The notes under the pieces were generated by a model, which was given only the letters and a program-made list of their open reading frames with translations, was not told the DNA's origin and searched no databases. This document shows positions 7,314 to 17,900 of a stretch of 43,903 nt of DNA, piece by piece. The stretch's first letter is position 1, and each line of letters starts with the position of its first letter. The position numbers and the translations under genes are program-made. Source of the DNA: Bacillota bacterium (GTDB taxonomy: Bacteria; Bacillota; Clostridia; Acetivibrionales; DSM-2933); the NCBI GenBank assembly GCA_023430975.1, contig JAEYYB010000181.1, positions 1-43,903 on the forward strand, read 5' to 3'.

Positions 7314-8882
7314 ATGAAAAGAGAGTTTACTTATTCGTTAGTACAAGCTTTAATAAAAAACCGTGATTTCATGCCTTTGCAGGACGCAGAAGGCAAATAC
7401 AGCATATATGATAAAATAAATATTCTTACTAAGGATGCTTATGGATCATTAGTTATTGTTGAATTATTGGATGGAGATAGTTTGACAAGTGAGGAGATTG
7501 AAGAAAGACTTAGGGGAAACCAAAACATTATTTACCAGATAGAAGAAGGAATTTCACAATATATATATGAGGTGTTTATTTTTAGCTCATATCCCGAACA
7601 GGATAAACTGAACGCAATTAAAGCTGCACAATATCAAAAAGCAAAAGATAGAAAGTATATCAAATGCTTAAGTGTAAACCTGGAAAACAAGTCAGTTGAA
7701 AGGCATTTTAAATTGCCTCTGACCGATGAGGGAATAAGCAAGAACATAAAAGCTATAATGAAGCAAGGTATATATAGAGAAATCGGAGATGTTGATATCG
7801 AAGAAGTTGTAATGCAGAAAAGGAATGAGTTTCACATCAAGTTAGAAGCTAAGACACCTATTCTGTCCTATGCATTAATAGCTTTGAATGTAATAATATG
7901 GGTTGCTTTGAGCTTATATTCTAATAAGTCCGGAATGGACTTTTATAATGTGTTACGTGATTTTGGTGCAAAAGAAAATGGCCTTATACTATCGGGTGAA
8001 TATTGGAGGTTTATAACTCCCGTATTTTTACATTTTGATATACCTCACCTTGTGCTCAATTGCTACTCGTTGTATGCGTTAAGCATTGTGGAAAGAGTAT
8101 TCGGTCATGCCAAGTTTTTAGTAGTTTATTTAATTGCAGGCATTGTAGGAAATATTGCAAGCTTCCTATTTTCAGCTGGGCTTGGGGCTGGAGCTTCGGG
8201 TGCTATATTCGGCATGCTAGGATCACTGCTGTTTTTCGGTTTGCAAAGGCCTGCACTTTTTAGAGCCTATTTTGGTGCTAATGTATTTGTTATGATTTTT
8301 ATTAACCTTGCATATGGTTTTTCAAGGTCGGGAATTGATAATTCTGCACATATTGGTGGCCTTATAGGCGGATTTTTAGCTACAGGTGCGGTTTCGGTTT
8401 CAGATAAAACCAAGTGGTACTTAAATAGATTTATTTACATCATTGTAACTATAGTAGTTGTTGTATCAAGCCTTTTCTATGGTTTTGGAAATCCGGAAAG
8501 TAAAATAACTTTGAAAGTCAATGAACTGGAGCAACTTGATGAAAACCAGAACTGGAATGAGGTAATAAAGGTTGGCAAAGAGATTTTGGCATTAAACCCA
8601 AAGAGCAAATCCAATAAAGTATCAGTATATTGGACTTTGGCAAAAGCACAGGGTATGACTGGGAAGTTTGATGATGCTGTCGAGAATGCAAAAAAATTGG
8701 TTGAGATTGATCCAATGAACGGACACTATATTTTAGGATTGCTTTATCATGATATGGGACAGTTTGAAAAGTCAAGGGATGAGCTGCTTGAGGCAAAAAA
8801 ATTAATGAGTGGTAAGAGTGATGAGGAGAGTAAGGGAATTATATCAAACATTGATAATATTTTAAGGAGTATGGGCTATTGA
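7314..8882 (+). CDS. Rhomboid-family intramembrane serine protease with TPR tail
   Basis: 522 residues. Residues 1-175 form a soluble cytoplasmic domain without a clear family. Residues about 180-385 are the multi-span rhomboid core, with the nucleophile in G-A-S295-G and the partner His346 in SAHIGG. The C-terminal 120 residues hold two or three TPR-like helix pairs (for example NWNEVIKVGKEILALNP). Rhomboids cut transmembrane segments within the bilayer; a TPR tail as in YqgP (GluP) may recruit partners. An AGAGGTGG box precedes the ATG. The gene is probably monocistronic. Confidence 0.9.
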   Translation: MKREFTYSLVQALIKNRDFMPLQDAEGKYSIYDKINILTKDAYGSLVIVELLDGDSLTSEEIEERLRGNQNIIYQIEEGISQYIYEVFIFSSYPEQDKLNAIKAAQYQKAKDRKYIKCLSVNLENKSVERHFKLPLTDEGISKNIKAIMKQGIYREIGDVDIEEVVMQKRNEFHIKLEAKTPILSYALIALNVIIWVALSLYSNKSGMDFYNVLRDFGAKENGLILSGEYWRFITPVFLHFDIPHLVLNCYSLYALSIVERVFGHAKFLVVYLIAGIVGNIASFLFSAGLGAGASGAIFGMLGSLLFFGLQRPALFRAYFGANVFVMIFINLAYGFSRSGIDNSAHIGGLIGGFLATGAVSVSDKTKWYLNRFIYIIVTIVVVVSSLFYGFGNPESKITLKVNELEQLDENQNWNEVIKVGKEILALNPKSKSNKVSVYWTLAKAQGMTGKFDDAVENAKKLVEIDPMNGHYILGLLYHDMGQFEKSRDELLEAKKLMSGKSDEESKGIISNIDNILRSMGY

Positions 8883-9107
8883 TTGTTTAATATTGTTGAA
8901 ATTATTTATCCGTATAAATGCGAATGTTTTTGAATTATGTGGCAGGTGAAAAATCTTACCTGCTATTTGAATGTATGGGAAATTACAGCTTATGTTGAAC
9001 AGTGATTTCTTGCTGCAGAATCAAGGTTGCAGAATTGCAAGTAATTTTGTTCTAAAAGGATGTAAGTATTCTATTACAAGACTCTTGTTAGTAAGGCTTC
9101 TTTTTAG

Positions 9108-9136
9108 TTGACATAAAAATGCATAAATTATATAAT
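9108..9136 (+). promoter_or_regulatory. Consensus sigma-A promoter for the stalk-domain gene
   Basis: TTGACA (9108-9113), a 17-base spacer and TATAAT (9131-9136), about 43 bases upstream of the start codon. Both boxes are perfect. Confidence 0.8.
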
Positions 9137-9178
9137 TATATAAATTGGCTTTAATATATTAAAAAAGGAGTGGAATTA

Positions 9179-9913
9179 ATGAAAAAAGTACGAATTACTA
9201 TTTTAGCAAGTGCTTTTATGTTCTGTATTGGAGTTGTTGCTTTTGGAGCTTCAATGAGTACTGAAATAAAAGCCATGCTCAGCAAAGAGATTAAAATCAG
9301 GTATTCTGGGGCTGTTCAGGAAATGAAAGACGCATCAGGAAATGCTGTGTACCCCATTTTATATAATGGAACTACATATATTCCCGTTCGTTCTGTCAGC
9401 AATATTCTTAATATTCCTATAAACTGGGATGGCGATACAAAAACTGTTATTATCGGCACAGAAGAAAAGCAGCCCAAAAGTGTATTGAGCTTCAAGGCGA
9501 AGACATCCGGTATTAGCAGTAAAGTAACAGATAAAGGCTCTTTAACTGTAAAAGGAGAATTTGGAGCAGATATAAAATATAACGATGGAATAGCTTATGA
9601 GATTTGGAATGGTGGTTCTTCTGATGGTATTGGCTCGGCATATAAGGCTGAAGTAGGTGGAACATACAATAAATTATCATTTGATGCTTATCTTGCTACT
9701 AAAGAGGAATATGTCGGTAAACAATTTACAATATATGTTTATAATGTTGATACTGGAGAAACATTGGCAAACATTAAAGTTGATGGAGGGCAGATTAAAA
9801 AAGTTGAAGAAATTGATATAACAGGAGTAAAAACAATAGGATTTGCAGCAAATGGTATCTCAGGAGCAGGAAGTCACGGCTATGCATATTTCTTTAATCC
9901 TACAGTCAAATAA
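9179..9913 (+). CDS. Secreted stalk-domain (copper amine oxidase N1-like) protein
   Basis: 244 residues with a signal peptide (about 1-25, MKKVRITILASAFMF start). Residues about 30-105 are the stalk-domain repeat common in clostridial surface proteins (YNGTTYIPVRSVS...DTKTVIIG). This is pfam Cu_amine_oxidN1, which in these organisms has no oxidase activity. The C-terminal 130 residues are beta-rich and resemble NPCBM-type carbohydrate-binding domains. The ATG at 9179 lies 8 bases after AAAGGAG; an in-frame GTG at 9170 is less likely. Probably an extracytoplasmic binding protein; its ligand is unknown. Confidence 0.85.
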   Translation: MKKVRITILASAFMFCIGVVAFGASMSTEIKAMLSKEIKIRYSGAVQEMKDASGNAVYPILYNGTTYIPVRSVSNILNIPINWDGDTKTVIIGTEEKQPKSVLSFKAKTSGISSKVTDKGSLTVKGEFGADIKYNDGIAYEIWNGGSSDGIGSAYKAEVGGTYNKLSFDAYLATKEEYVGKQFTIYVYNVDTGETLANIKVDGGQIKKVEEIDITGVKTIGFAANGISGAGSHGYAYFFNPTVK

Positions 9914-9938
9914 ACTATAAATTAGAGTAAAATACATA

Positions 9939-9973
9939 AAAAGATGGCATCTTTTAAATGGATGTCATCTTTT
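9939..9973 (+). terminator. Intrinsic terminator after the stalk-domain gene
   Basis: A 13-bp stem (AAAAGATGGCATC with GATGTCATCTTTT, one G-T pair); the T-run is the end of the stem. Confidence 0.75.
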
Positions 9974-10070
9974 GTTATGTCAGGGAAATTTTCATCTATA
10001 CTGTGCCTGCATCATTTTTACATGTATACCAGCACTTCATGAGGGAAAAATAACGACGAGGTGATGACAT

Positions 10071-10331
10071 ATGAAAAAAATAGGCGTAGAAAAAGGTTTG
10101 ACTAACGTTGCAGACTATTTGAAAAATCAAGGATATAATGTAGAGATACTAAGTGAAAATATTGAAAATAATATTGCCAAATATGACAACCTTGATGTAA
10201 TTGTTACCGCAGACTATAACTCTAATATGATGGGCTTTTCTGATACGTCCACCAATATTCCAGTAATTACTGCCAGCGGTCTTACAGCTGAAGAAGTAAA
10301 GAACATGATAGACCAGAAGACCACTAAATAA
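10071..10331 (+). CDS. YkuS / UPF0180 family protein
   Basis: An 86-residue cytosolic protein. The opening (MKKIGVEKGLTNVADYLKNQGY) and the central D-N-L-D-x-I-V-x-(T/S)-x-x-x-x-x-M-x-G pattern are typical of the Bacillus YkuS family (UPF0180), whose function is not known. The length matches the family. GAGGTG precedes the ATG. Confidence 0.85.
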   Translation: MKKIGVEKGLTNVADYLKNQGYNVEILSENIENNIAKYDNLDVIVTADYNSNMMGFSDTSTNIPVITASGLTAEEVKNMIDQKTTK

Positions 10332-10342
10332 AATCAAATGTA

Positions 10343-10366
10343 AAAGATTATTCACTTTTCATATAG
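10343..10366. repeat. Remnant end of the dispersed repeat family
   Basis: AAAGATTATT followed by CACTTTTCATATA matches the terminal segment of the repeat at 20866-20966 with a 2-base gap. No second end is nearby. Confidence 0.4.
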
Positions 10367-10378
10367 CAATTAATCAGC

Positions 10379-10415
10379 AACCCTCCTACCTGTGTATTCA
10401 AGGTGCAGGAGGGTT
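10379..10415 (+). terminator. Hairpin after ykuS-like gene, possible terminator
   Basis: AACCCTCCT pairs with AGGAGGGTT (9 bp), with extra pairing inside. No clear T-run follows. Confidence 0.45.
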
Positions 10416-10490
10416 GAATCACTATTGTATGATTTGAATTTGGGTATAAGGCTTTGAATACGATTTTTTTTCAAAAAGGGAGTTAAGATT

Positions 10491-11210
10491 ATGAAACAAA
10501 TAATACTTGAATCCATATTGTATACTGTCATAGGCTATTTTATAGCTTTAATGGTTTCAAGGCTGATCGGAAGGAAAATGATATCACAAATGACCTTTTT
10601 TGATTATGTTATAGGGATTACTTTAGGTTCAGTAACAGCAAATTTGGCCATGGTATCGCAGATCCCGAATTCATCTGCTATTACTGTATTAATTACATTG
10701 GCTGTTCTTACCATTCTGCTGGACTATATTCATATCAAAAGCCTGTTTGTAAGAAAGAAACTGGACTCGGAACCCACAGTTCTAATTGAGAACGGCAAGA
10801 TAATAAACCAAAACATGAAAAAAAGTCATGTTACAATCAATGAACTCTTGATGCAATTAAGAGGGAAAGATATGTTTAATATTGCCGATGTGGAGTTTGC
10901 TATTTTGGAAACGGACGGAAGCTTATCGGTGCTACCCAAATCACAGAATATGCCTTTAACTCCATCAGATTTGAATATTTCAACAAAATATAAGGGACTG
11001 ACTAAGGATTTGGTGATTGACGGCAGCATAATTTCTGAAAACCTTAAATATATAAATCTTGATGAACAATGGCTTTATAATAGAATCAAAAAATATGGAG
11101 TGACAGATATAGAGGATGTCTTTTATGCAGGTCTGGACTCTTCAGGTAACTTGTTTGTATCGAAAAGGCAAAAAGGCAGTGAAAGGCATGGACAGCATGG
11201 GATTGAATAG
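10491..11210 (+). CDS. YetF / DUF421 family membrane protein
   Basis: 239 residues. The N-terminal 85 hold three membrane segments with the family signature (SRLIGRKMISQMTFFDYVIGITLGS). The rest is the soluble YetF domain of two similar subdomains (around ELLMQLRGKDMFNIADVEFAILETDG). YetF-like proteins are frequent in spore-formers; their role is poorly defined, and some relatives affect spore germination or envelope stress. AAAGGGAG precedes the ATG. Confidence 0.9.
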   Translation: MKQIILESILYTVIGYFIALMVSRLIGRKMISQMTFFDYVIGITLGSVTANLAMVSQIPNSSAITVLITLAVLTILLDYIHIKSLFVRKKLDSEPTVLIENGKIINQNMKKSHVTINELLMQLRGKDMFNIADVEFAILETDGSLSVLPKSQNMPLTPSDLNISTKYKGLTKDLVIDGSIISENLKYINLDEQWLYNRIKKYGVTDIEDVFYAGLDSSGNLFVSKRQKGSERHGQHGIE

Positions 11211-11260
11211 AAGACAATATAAAGTGGTATTAATCACTTCAAATTTTATGGGCTTTAGTT

Positions 11261-11307
11261 ATATATATACCGAACTGATATATAACTTTACAGTTCGGTA
11301 TATATAT
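11261..11307. terminator. Bidirectional terminator between the DUF421 gene and cphA
   Basis: A 17-bp perfect inverted repeat (ATATATATACCGAACTG with its complement) around a 13-base loop, AT-rich at its outer ends. It lies between two convergent genes. Confidence 0.75.
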
Positions 11308-11313
11308 TAAGCG

Positions 11314-13953
11314 TCATACAGGTATCGGTTGTAATAGTTGCTCTTCTACATAGACTTTCTCTTGGTATTCATTAATGACATCTACTAATTGTTGCATTTT
11401 CTCAAAAAATACAACAATTACATCACCTTTTTTAGCCTGTTTTAGTGCTATTCCTAATGCTTCCGCCTCATCCGGGACTACTTTAATGTGTTCTGTGGAA
11501 ATACCGGATGATAATGCTCCGCGGTATAAAATGTTTGCGACCTCCAAAGGCTGTCTTTTACGCAAATCCTGATCTTCCTTAACATATATATAGTCGAAGG
11601 AACTCCCCGAGATTTTTCCTACATTTAAAATATCTGTATCAAGCCTGTCTCCGGGTACTCCTATGACACCTATAAGCCGTGAGGGGTTTAAGGCGGCCAA
11701 CCCTTCGAGTGTAACACGATAACCTTCAATATTGTGTCCGTAATCAAGAACTACCTTGAAATCTTTAAGATCGTAGATGTTAAATCGTCCAGGGTTGCTT
11801 TCTGCATCACAGGTGAACTCACTCAAAGCCTCCCGTATGACATCGAAGGATATTCCAAGAGCTAAGCTTGCACCAATTGCAGCCATGCTGTTGTAAATAT
11901 TATGCTTTAACTTGCCTCCGAGTGTTGCCGGGATGTCCATTACGCTCATGAAATTTCTTGTAATGCCTAAACATGTTATATAAATTCTGTTATTCCTTTT
12001 GTAGATTGCGGATCCACCTTTGGCTATGTGATCCAACAGTATAGGACTTTCACCATCCATAGAGAACAGTATATGCTTTCCTTTCGCCTTTTCCCTTGCT
12101 GTCATTACCCAGGTATCATCGGCATTAAGAATACATGCACCGCCGTCTTTCACTGCCTCTACGACAAGTGACTTTGCATGAAGCAATTCCTCCAGCGTAT
12201 TAATTCCATCAATGCCAAGATGATCCTCTGATAGATTGGTAAAAACAGCAACATCAGCTTTATCATAAGCTAAGCCATACCTTACGATGCCGCCTCTTGC
12301 TGTCTCAAGCACTGCTGCTTCAACACTGCGGTTATGAAGTATTCTTTTGGCACTTTTAGGACCGGTTGTATCTCCATCTTCTATGCATGTATCATTGATA
12401 TAGATTCCATGGGTGGTTGTTGTGCCAACCGTAAGTCCCTGTCGCCTTAAAATGCTGCTTATCATACGGGTAGTAGTGGTTTTTCCGTTGGTTCCGGTAA
12501 TTGACACTATTGGTATTGAGGAGGGTGTACCCTTTGGAAACATCATGTCCAAAATCGGGGATACGACATCCCTTTTTTGCCCCCCAGTAGGGTTAATATG
12601 CATTCTAATTCCTGGAGCAGCATTAACTTCCACAATGGCACCATTATTTACACCCAATGGCTCTGATATATCAGGGGTAACAACGTCAATCCCTGCAATA
12701 TCCAGACCAATCGCTTTTGATGCTTCTTCAAAAATCTCTATATTTTCAGGGTGAACAAGATCGGTGCAATCGTATGCTTTTCCTCCTGTGCTAAGATTTC
12801 CATTATCCCGCAGCCATATTTTTTGGTTCCTGTCAGGTATATGGGAGAGTGCCACACCTTGTTTATCAAGAACGACATTCATGGTTTCGTCTACCTTAAT
12901 CTTGGTTAGGGGCTTTTCATGATCTTCTCCTCTAAGCTCATTTTGGTTTTCAATTTCGATCAACTCCTGGATAGTATGTTCTCCATCCCCTATTACATGG
13001 GCGGGAACCCTTTCTGCTGCGGCGACAACTTTACCGTTAACAACCAGTATGCGATAATCCTTGCCTTCAATGTATTTTTCCACAATACACTCACCATCTA
13101 AAGTTAGTGCTTGGAAAAACGCTTCTTTAAGTTCGCTCTCATTTTTTATATTTGTAAATACAAATTTACCTTTGCTGCCGTTATGAGGCTTTACCACAAC
13201 AGGGTATCCTATTGCATTTGCTTTAGCTAAAGCTTCAGCAAGATCCAGGACTGACTTCCCTTTTGGAACGGGTATAGAAATTTCATCAAGTAATGCTTTT
13301 GTTAAATGCTTGTTACCTGCCGAATCCACCGAGATGCTGCTTGTACCCTCATACAACGTAGCAGATATCTTTTTCTGGTATTTTCCATAACCCAACCTAA
13401 CCAAATCCCCGTCATTTACCATACTGACAGGAATACCGCGTTTTATCGCTTCATCTATAATAGCTCCGGTACTAATGCCTATGTCATACCTGACGCATAG
13501 TTTTTTTAACCTTTCGATTTCACTCTCGATATTAACAGTTTTACCTTTAATTATATTATTCAATGTATCTATAATAAATAAACCACAGGCTTTTCCAATT
13601 ATTGTGTGAGGACATGTAAAAATTACATGATATATATCATCCTTAACTTGACGAGCTTTTCCATGTTTTATATCATAACCAAGAATTCTCTGGACTTCCA
13701 GACATAAGTGCACCGCTACATGAGCAAGGTGTGTGCCTTTCTTAAGTCCATCAACAAAACTCCCTACATAACCGGTACAGCACTTATGCTCTTTTGTTCC
13801 TGGAAAGAGATAAATGATTTGTTCATTCAAAGTTCCTATGTCCTTCGTAGGAATATCTGCAAATTCACCAAGCTTTAATTGCAACCTCACAACCGGTTCC
13901 CTCAAACTATAAATATTAGGAGCATCAAAAACTCGTATTTCTTCTATTTCCAA
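11314..13953 (-). CDS. cphA: Cyanophycin synthetase
   Basis: 879 residues, cytosolic. It polymerises Asp and Arg (multi-L-arginyl-poly-L-aspartate) in two ATP-dependent steps. The N-terminal part (1-200) is the cyanophycin-specific domain. An ATP-grasp domain follows (about 200-470; VVKPHNGSKGKFV, EKYIEGKDYRILVV), then a Mur-ligase-like domain (about 480-870) with the GTNGKTTTTRM P-loop. Length is normal for the family. A TTG at 13953 has GGAGTGAG upstream at good spacing and gives MEIEEIRVFDAPN, matching CphA starts; an in-frame GTG at 13962 is the alternative. No cyanophycinase (cphB) lies beside it. The product probably stores nitrogen and carbon, perhaps for sporulation. Confidence 0.93.
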   Translation of the reverse strand: MEIEEIRVFDAPNIYSLREPVVRLQLKLGEFADIPTKDIGTLNEQIIYLFPGTKEHKCCTGYVGSFVDGLKKGTHLAHVAVHLCLEVQRILGYDIKHGKARQVKDDIYHVIFTCPHTIIGKACGLFIIDTLNNIIKGKTVNIESEIERLKKLCVRYDIGISTGAIIDEAIKRGIPVSMVNDGDLVRLGYGKYQKKISATLYEGTSSISVDSAGNKHLTKALLDEISIPVPKGKSVLDLAEALAKANAIGYPVVVKPHNGSKGKFVFTNIKNESELKEAFFQALTLDGECIVEKYIEGKDYRILVVNGKVVAAAERVPAHVIGDGEHTIQELIEIENQNELRGEDHEKPLTKIKVDETMNVVLDKQGVALSHIPDRNQKIWLRDNGNLSTGGKAYDCTDLVHPENIEIFEEASKAIGLDIAGIDVVTPDISEPLGVNNGAIVEVNAAPGIRMHINPTGGQKRDVVSPILDMMFPKGTPSSIPIVSITGTNGKTTTTRMISSILRRQGLTVGTTTTHGIYINDTCIEDGDTTGPKSAKRILHNRSVEAAVLETARGGIVRYGLAYDKADVAVFTNLSEDHLGIDGINTLEELLHAKSLVVEAVKDGGACILNADDTWVMTAREKAKGKHILFSMDGESPILLDHIAKGGSAIYKRNNRIYITCLGITRNFMSVMDIPATLGGKLKHNIYNSMAAIGASLALGISFDVIREALSEFTCDAESNPGRFNIYDLKDFKVVLDYGHNIEGYRVTLEGLAALNPSRLIGVIGVPGDRLDTDILNVGKISGSSFDYIYVKEDQDLRKRQPLEVANILYRGALSSGISTEHIKVVPDEAEALGIALKQAKKGDVIVVFFEKMQQLVDVINEYQEKVYVEEQLLQPIPV

Positions 13954-14124
13954 ACTTCTCACTCCAATGCTTGATTTTTTTGTATATATATATTCTGAAA
14001 CATTTGATGGAGAAATATTTTTGTGAATAATGTATGAAAAGTATTATGAGTTACATTTGCACCAGAAGTAACCATTTTTCAGTTATGGCGTTGGTTAATT
14101 TTAAAATTATTTTCCTGGTTGAAC

Positions 14125-14327
14125 TATATTAAAAGTGTTAATAATCTTACATTTGGCGGAGCAAATAACGAACGGTTCAACATAATTAGAATCAGTATTA
14201 ATCTTACATTTGGCAGAGCAAAATAACGAACGGTTTAACGTTATTTTGTGATAGTCAAATAGCAAGATTAACTGATTTTAATAGATTTGCTTAAGACAAA
14301 TGTAATAGATTTATCACTTTTAATATA
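14125..14327. repeat. Composite copy of the dispersed palindromic repeat
   Basis: It begins TATATTAAAAGTGTTAATAA and ends with a CACTTTTAATATA segment, like the 103-bp copies, but contains two left arms in tandem (14125-14180 and about 14195-14240). The right half is a different internal variant (GATTTTAATAGATTTGCTTAAGACAAATG) shared with 38182-38233. It looks like one element inserted in, or recombined with, another. Confidence 0.7.
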
Positions 14328-14488
14328 TGGATTTAATGTAGATTTGCTTTATCCGTTTTATAAATTTCCAGTTTAGCATAGCCAGAAAAAAGTTTAGCCA
14401 AATTAGTCATAAAACCACCTGAGAACAATTAATCTGCAAAGATATTGAAATATTCTACTGTAATTCTTAAAAAATGTCGAAACATGAA

Positions 14489-14517
14489 ATGACAAATTGC
14501 AAATATTCAGCTATAAT
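14489..14517 (+). promoter_or_regulatory. Candidate promoter upstream of the hydrogenase
   Basis: ATGACA, a 17-base spacer and TATAAT. It would leave a leader of about 415 bases. Confidence 0.35.
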
Positions 14518-14939
14518 AAATATGGTCATAAAGAATGTTAAAAAAATAACTTACTTTTGATATTATAGTGTAATCTTGCATACGGCATAGCAAAGCATAG
14601 GAGTTTTGAAAAAGCATTGACGCTTCAAAAGTTTATTGCCTAAGTAAGTATATAATTCAAACCGTATCTATTAGGAAGTAAGAAGCTTTAAATATTACTA
14701 ATTCTTTTATGATTACCAAATAGTTGCTATTCCGTTGATATATGAATGTGGTATTGCTGCGATTTATATATAATCCTTCCAAAATTGTGTTTTATAAATA
14801 GAATTTTGAAAGAATTATATAACTCATTCCTTATATACCAATGGACATGTTTTATAGTATTCCATATATATTATGTGCGTACTGCAAAACATTTATTATA
14901 AATTTTCAAATTAAATTATAATGTAAAGAGGAAAAGGTT

Positions 14940-17900
14940 ATGAAAACATTAACAAATCACAAGAGAATTAAAGTTACTGTCAATGGCCGGGAAATTGAGG
15001 TTTATGACAATCTGACCATCCTTCAGGCGTTACTGCAGGAGGACATCCAAATACCTCATCTATGCTATGACATCAGGCTTGAAAGGTCAAATGGAAACTG
15101 TGGGTTATGCGTAGTGGAAGTAGAAGGAAGAGATGTGAAAGCGTGTCAGACTCCTATTAAAGAAGGAATGGTTATTTGCACCAACAGCCCTAAACTTGAA
15201 AATTATCGTAAGATACGCTTAGAGCAGCTCCTTTCAGACCATAATGCAGATTGTGTTGCCCCATGTGTGACGACTTGTCCTGCCAACATAGACATTCAGT
15301 CCTATCTTCGTCATGTGGGAAATGGAAACCATGAGTCCGCAATCCGTGTAATTAAGGACAACAATCCTTTCCCTATAGTATGTGGCCGTGTATGCCCACA
15401 TACATGTGAAGCAGCATGCCGCCGCAATCTTGTAGATTCACCGGTAGCAATCAACTATGTAAAGAGATTTGCTGCAGACTTGGATATGGAAAAGGGTCCT
15501 TGGATTCCGGATTTAAAACCATCAACAGGCAAGAAGATAGCTATTGTAGGTGCAGGTCCTTCAGGTCTTTCAGCTGCATATTACAGTGCAATAAATGGTC
15601 ATGATGTAACTGTATTTGAACGCCAGCCCCATGCAGGCGGTATGATGAGATACGGTATTCCTGAATACCGTTTGCCAAAAGCCACTTTGGATAAGGAAAT
15701 CGATATAATGAAAAAGATGGGTGTCAAGATTATGACAGGTAAAGCGTTGGGAACGCACATTCGTCTTGAAGACCTTAATAACGATTTTGACTCGGTTTAT
15801 CTTGCAATAGGATCATGGCGTGCAACACCTATGCATCTTGAGGGAGAAAACCTTGAAGGCGTATGGCTCGGAATACAATATCTTGAGCAAGTAACAAAAG
15901 GTATGGACATAAAACTTGGTGATAATGTAGTTGTCATTGGTGGAGGTAATACTGCCATAGACTGTGCTCGTACAGCACTTCGTAAAGGTGCTAAATCAGT
16001 TAAGCTGATCTATCGCCGTACCCGTGAAGAAATGCCGGCTGAGCCATATGAAGTTGAGGAAGCTTTGCATGAAGGAGTAGAAATGCTGTTCTTGATGGCA
16101 CCAAATAAAATTGTTATGAATGGCGGAAAGAAAACACTTCACTGTATGGAAATGCAGCTTGGAGAACCTGACCGTTCAGGCCGTCGTCGTCCTGTTCCTG
16201 TTGAAGGCAGTGATGTTTTGATAGATGCAGATACAATTATTGGTGCAATCGGACAGAGCACAAACACTCAGTTCCTATATAATGATATGCCTGTTAAGCT
16301 TAATAAGTGGGGCGATATAGAAATCAACGGCCATACTATGCAAACATCTGAAGTAAAGATATTTTCAGGCGGTGACTGTGTTACAGGTCCTGCAACAGTT
16401 ATCCAGGCAGTAGCAGCAGGTCGTCATGCCGCTAATGCTATGGATAGTTTCCTGACAAAGGGATATGTTCATGAGGAAAACGCAGACTATAGCTGCAGTC
16501 GCGGTTCGATGGAAGATCTCCCTAAATGGGAATTTGAAGAAATGCCTAAGATTGCTCGTGCGAAAATGCCGGATCTAACTGTTAGTCAGCGTAAAAATAA
16601 TTTTGATGAAGTTGAGCTCGGACTTTCTGAAAAAATGGCTAAAGTGGAAGCTAGACGTTGCCTTAAATGCGGATGTAAAGAGCGTTATAGCTGCGATCTT
16701 AGAAAGGAAGCACAGGCACATAAAGTTGAATATGTGAATCCGATCCATGAACGCCCGTACGTACCTATAGTGGACGATCATCCGTTTATTATTCGCGATC
16801 ATAATAAATGTATTTCCTGCGGACGTTGTATCGCTGCTTGTGCAGAGATTGAAGGCCCAGATGTCCTTACTTATTATACAAAACATGGAAGACAGCTTGT
16901 TGGAACCAAAAGCGGTTTACCACTTCAGGAAACCGACTGTGTAAGCTGTGGACAGTGTGTAAATGCTTGTCCTTGCGGTGCTCTTGATTATAGACGTGAA
17001 AAAGGCAGGGTATTCAGAGCGATCAATGATTCCAATAAGGTTGTGGTAGGTTTTGTTGCTCCTGCAGTCCGCAGTATTGTTTCATCATACTTTGGTATTC
17101 CATTTGATGAAGCATCACCTTTCATGGCTGGAATATTAAGAAAAATGGGATTTGATAAGATATTCGACTTTACATTTGCTGCCGATCTGACAATTGTAGA
17201 AGAGACAACTGAGTTTTTAACACGTGTTGATAAAAAAGGTGTAATGCCTCAGTTTACATCATGCTGTCCAGGATGGGTAAACTTTGTTGAAAAACGTTAT
17301 CCTCAAATTATACCACATCTTTCAACATGTAAATCACCGCAGCAAATGATGGGTGCAACTGTTAAGAATCATTATGCAAAGCTGGCTGGTGTAAAAAAGG
17401 ATGACCTTTTTGTAGTTTCAATAGTGCCATGTCTTGCTAAAAAACATGAAGCTGCACGTCCCGAATTTGCTCCTGAAGGAATAAGAGATGTGGATGCTGT
17501 TCTCACTTCAAGTGAAATGCTTGAAATGGTTGAACTGTTGCGTATAAAGACATCTGATATAGAACCACAGGAGTTTGATGATCCATACAAGAGAGTAACC
17601 GGTGCAGGTATTCTATTTGGTGCTTCTGGAGGTGTTGCTGAAGCTGCTCTTCGTATGGCTGTTGAAAAGCTCACAGGCAATGTTCTTACGGATCGTCTTG
17701 ACTTCGAAGAAATCCGTGGTTTTGAAGGTCTCAAGGAAGCTACAGTTGATGCAAACGGTATAAATGTACGTGTTGCAGTTATAAGCGGACTTCATAATGC
17801 AGAGCCTATTGTGGAAAAGATAATTCAGGGTGTTGATGTCGGATATGATCTTATAGAGGTTATGGCATGTCCTGGCGGATGTATATGTGGTGCAGGACAT

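Larger units (their letters stand above)
13954..14939. other. 985-base AT-rich intergenic region
   Basis: Upstream of two divergent genes. It holds a composite dispersed repeat (14125-14327) and a candidate promoter (14489-14517). The remaining 400 bases before the hydrogenase are very AT-rich and have no open frame or clear structure that I can support. Confidence 0.6.

Noticed and set aside
8941..8964. GCAGGT/ACCTGC hairpin after the rhomboid gene as a terminator
   Set aside because: A short stem with no T-run, so termination is not supported.
10071..11210. ykuS-like and DUF421 genes as one operon
   Set aside because: A 160-base gap with a 9-bp hairpin separates them, so shared transcription is not shown.
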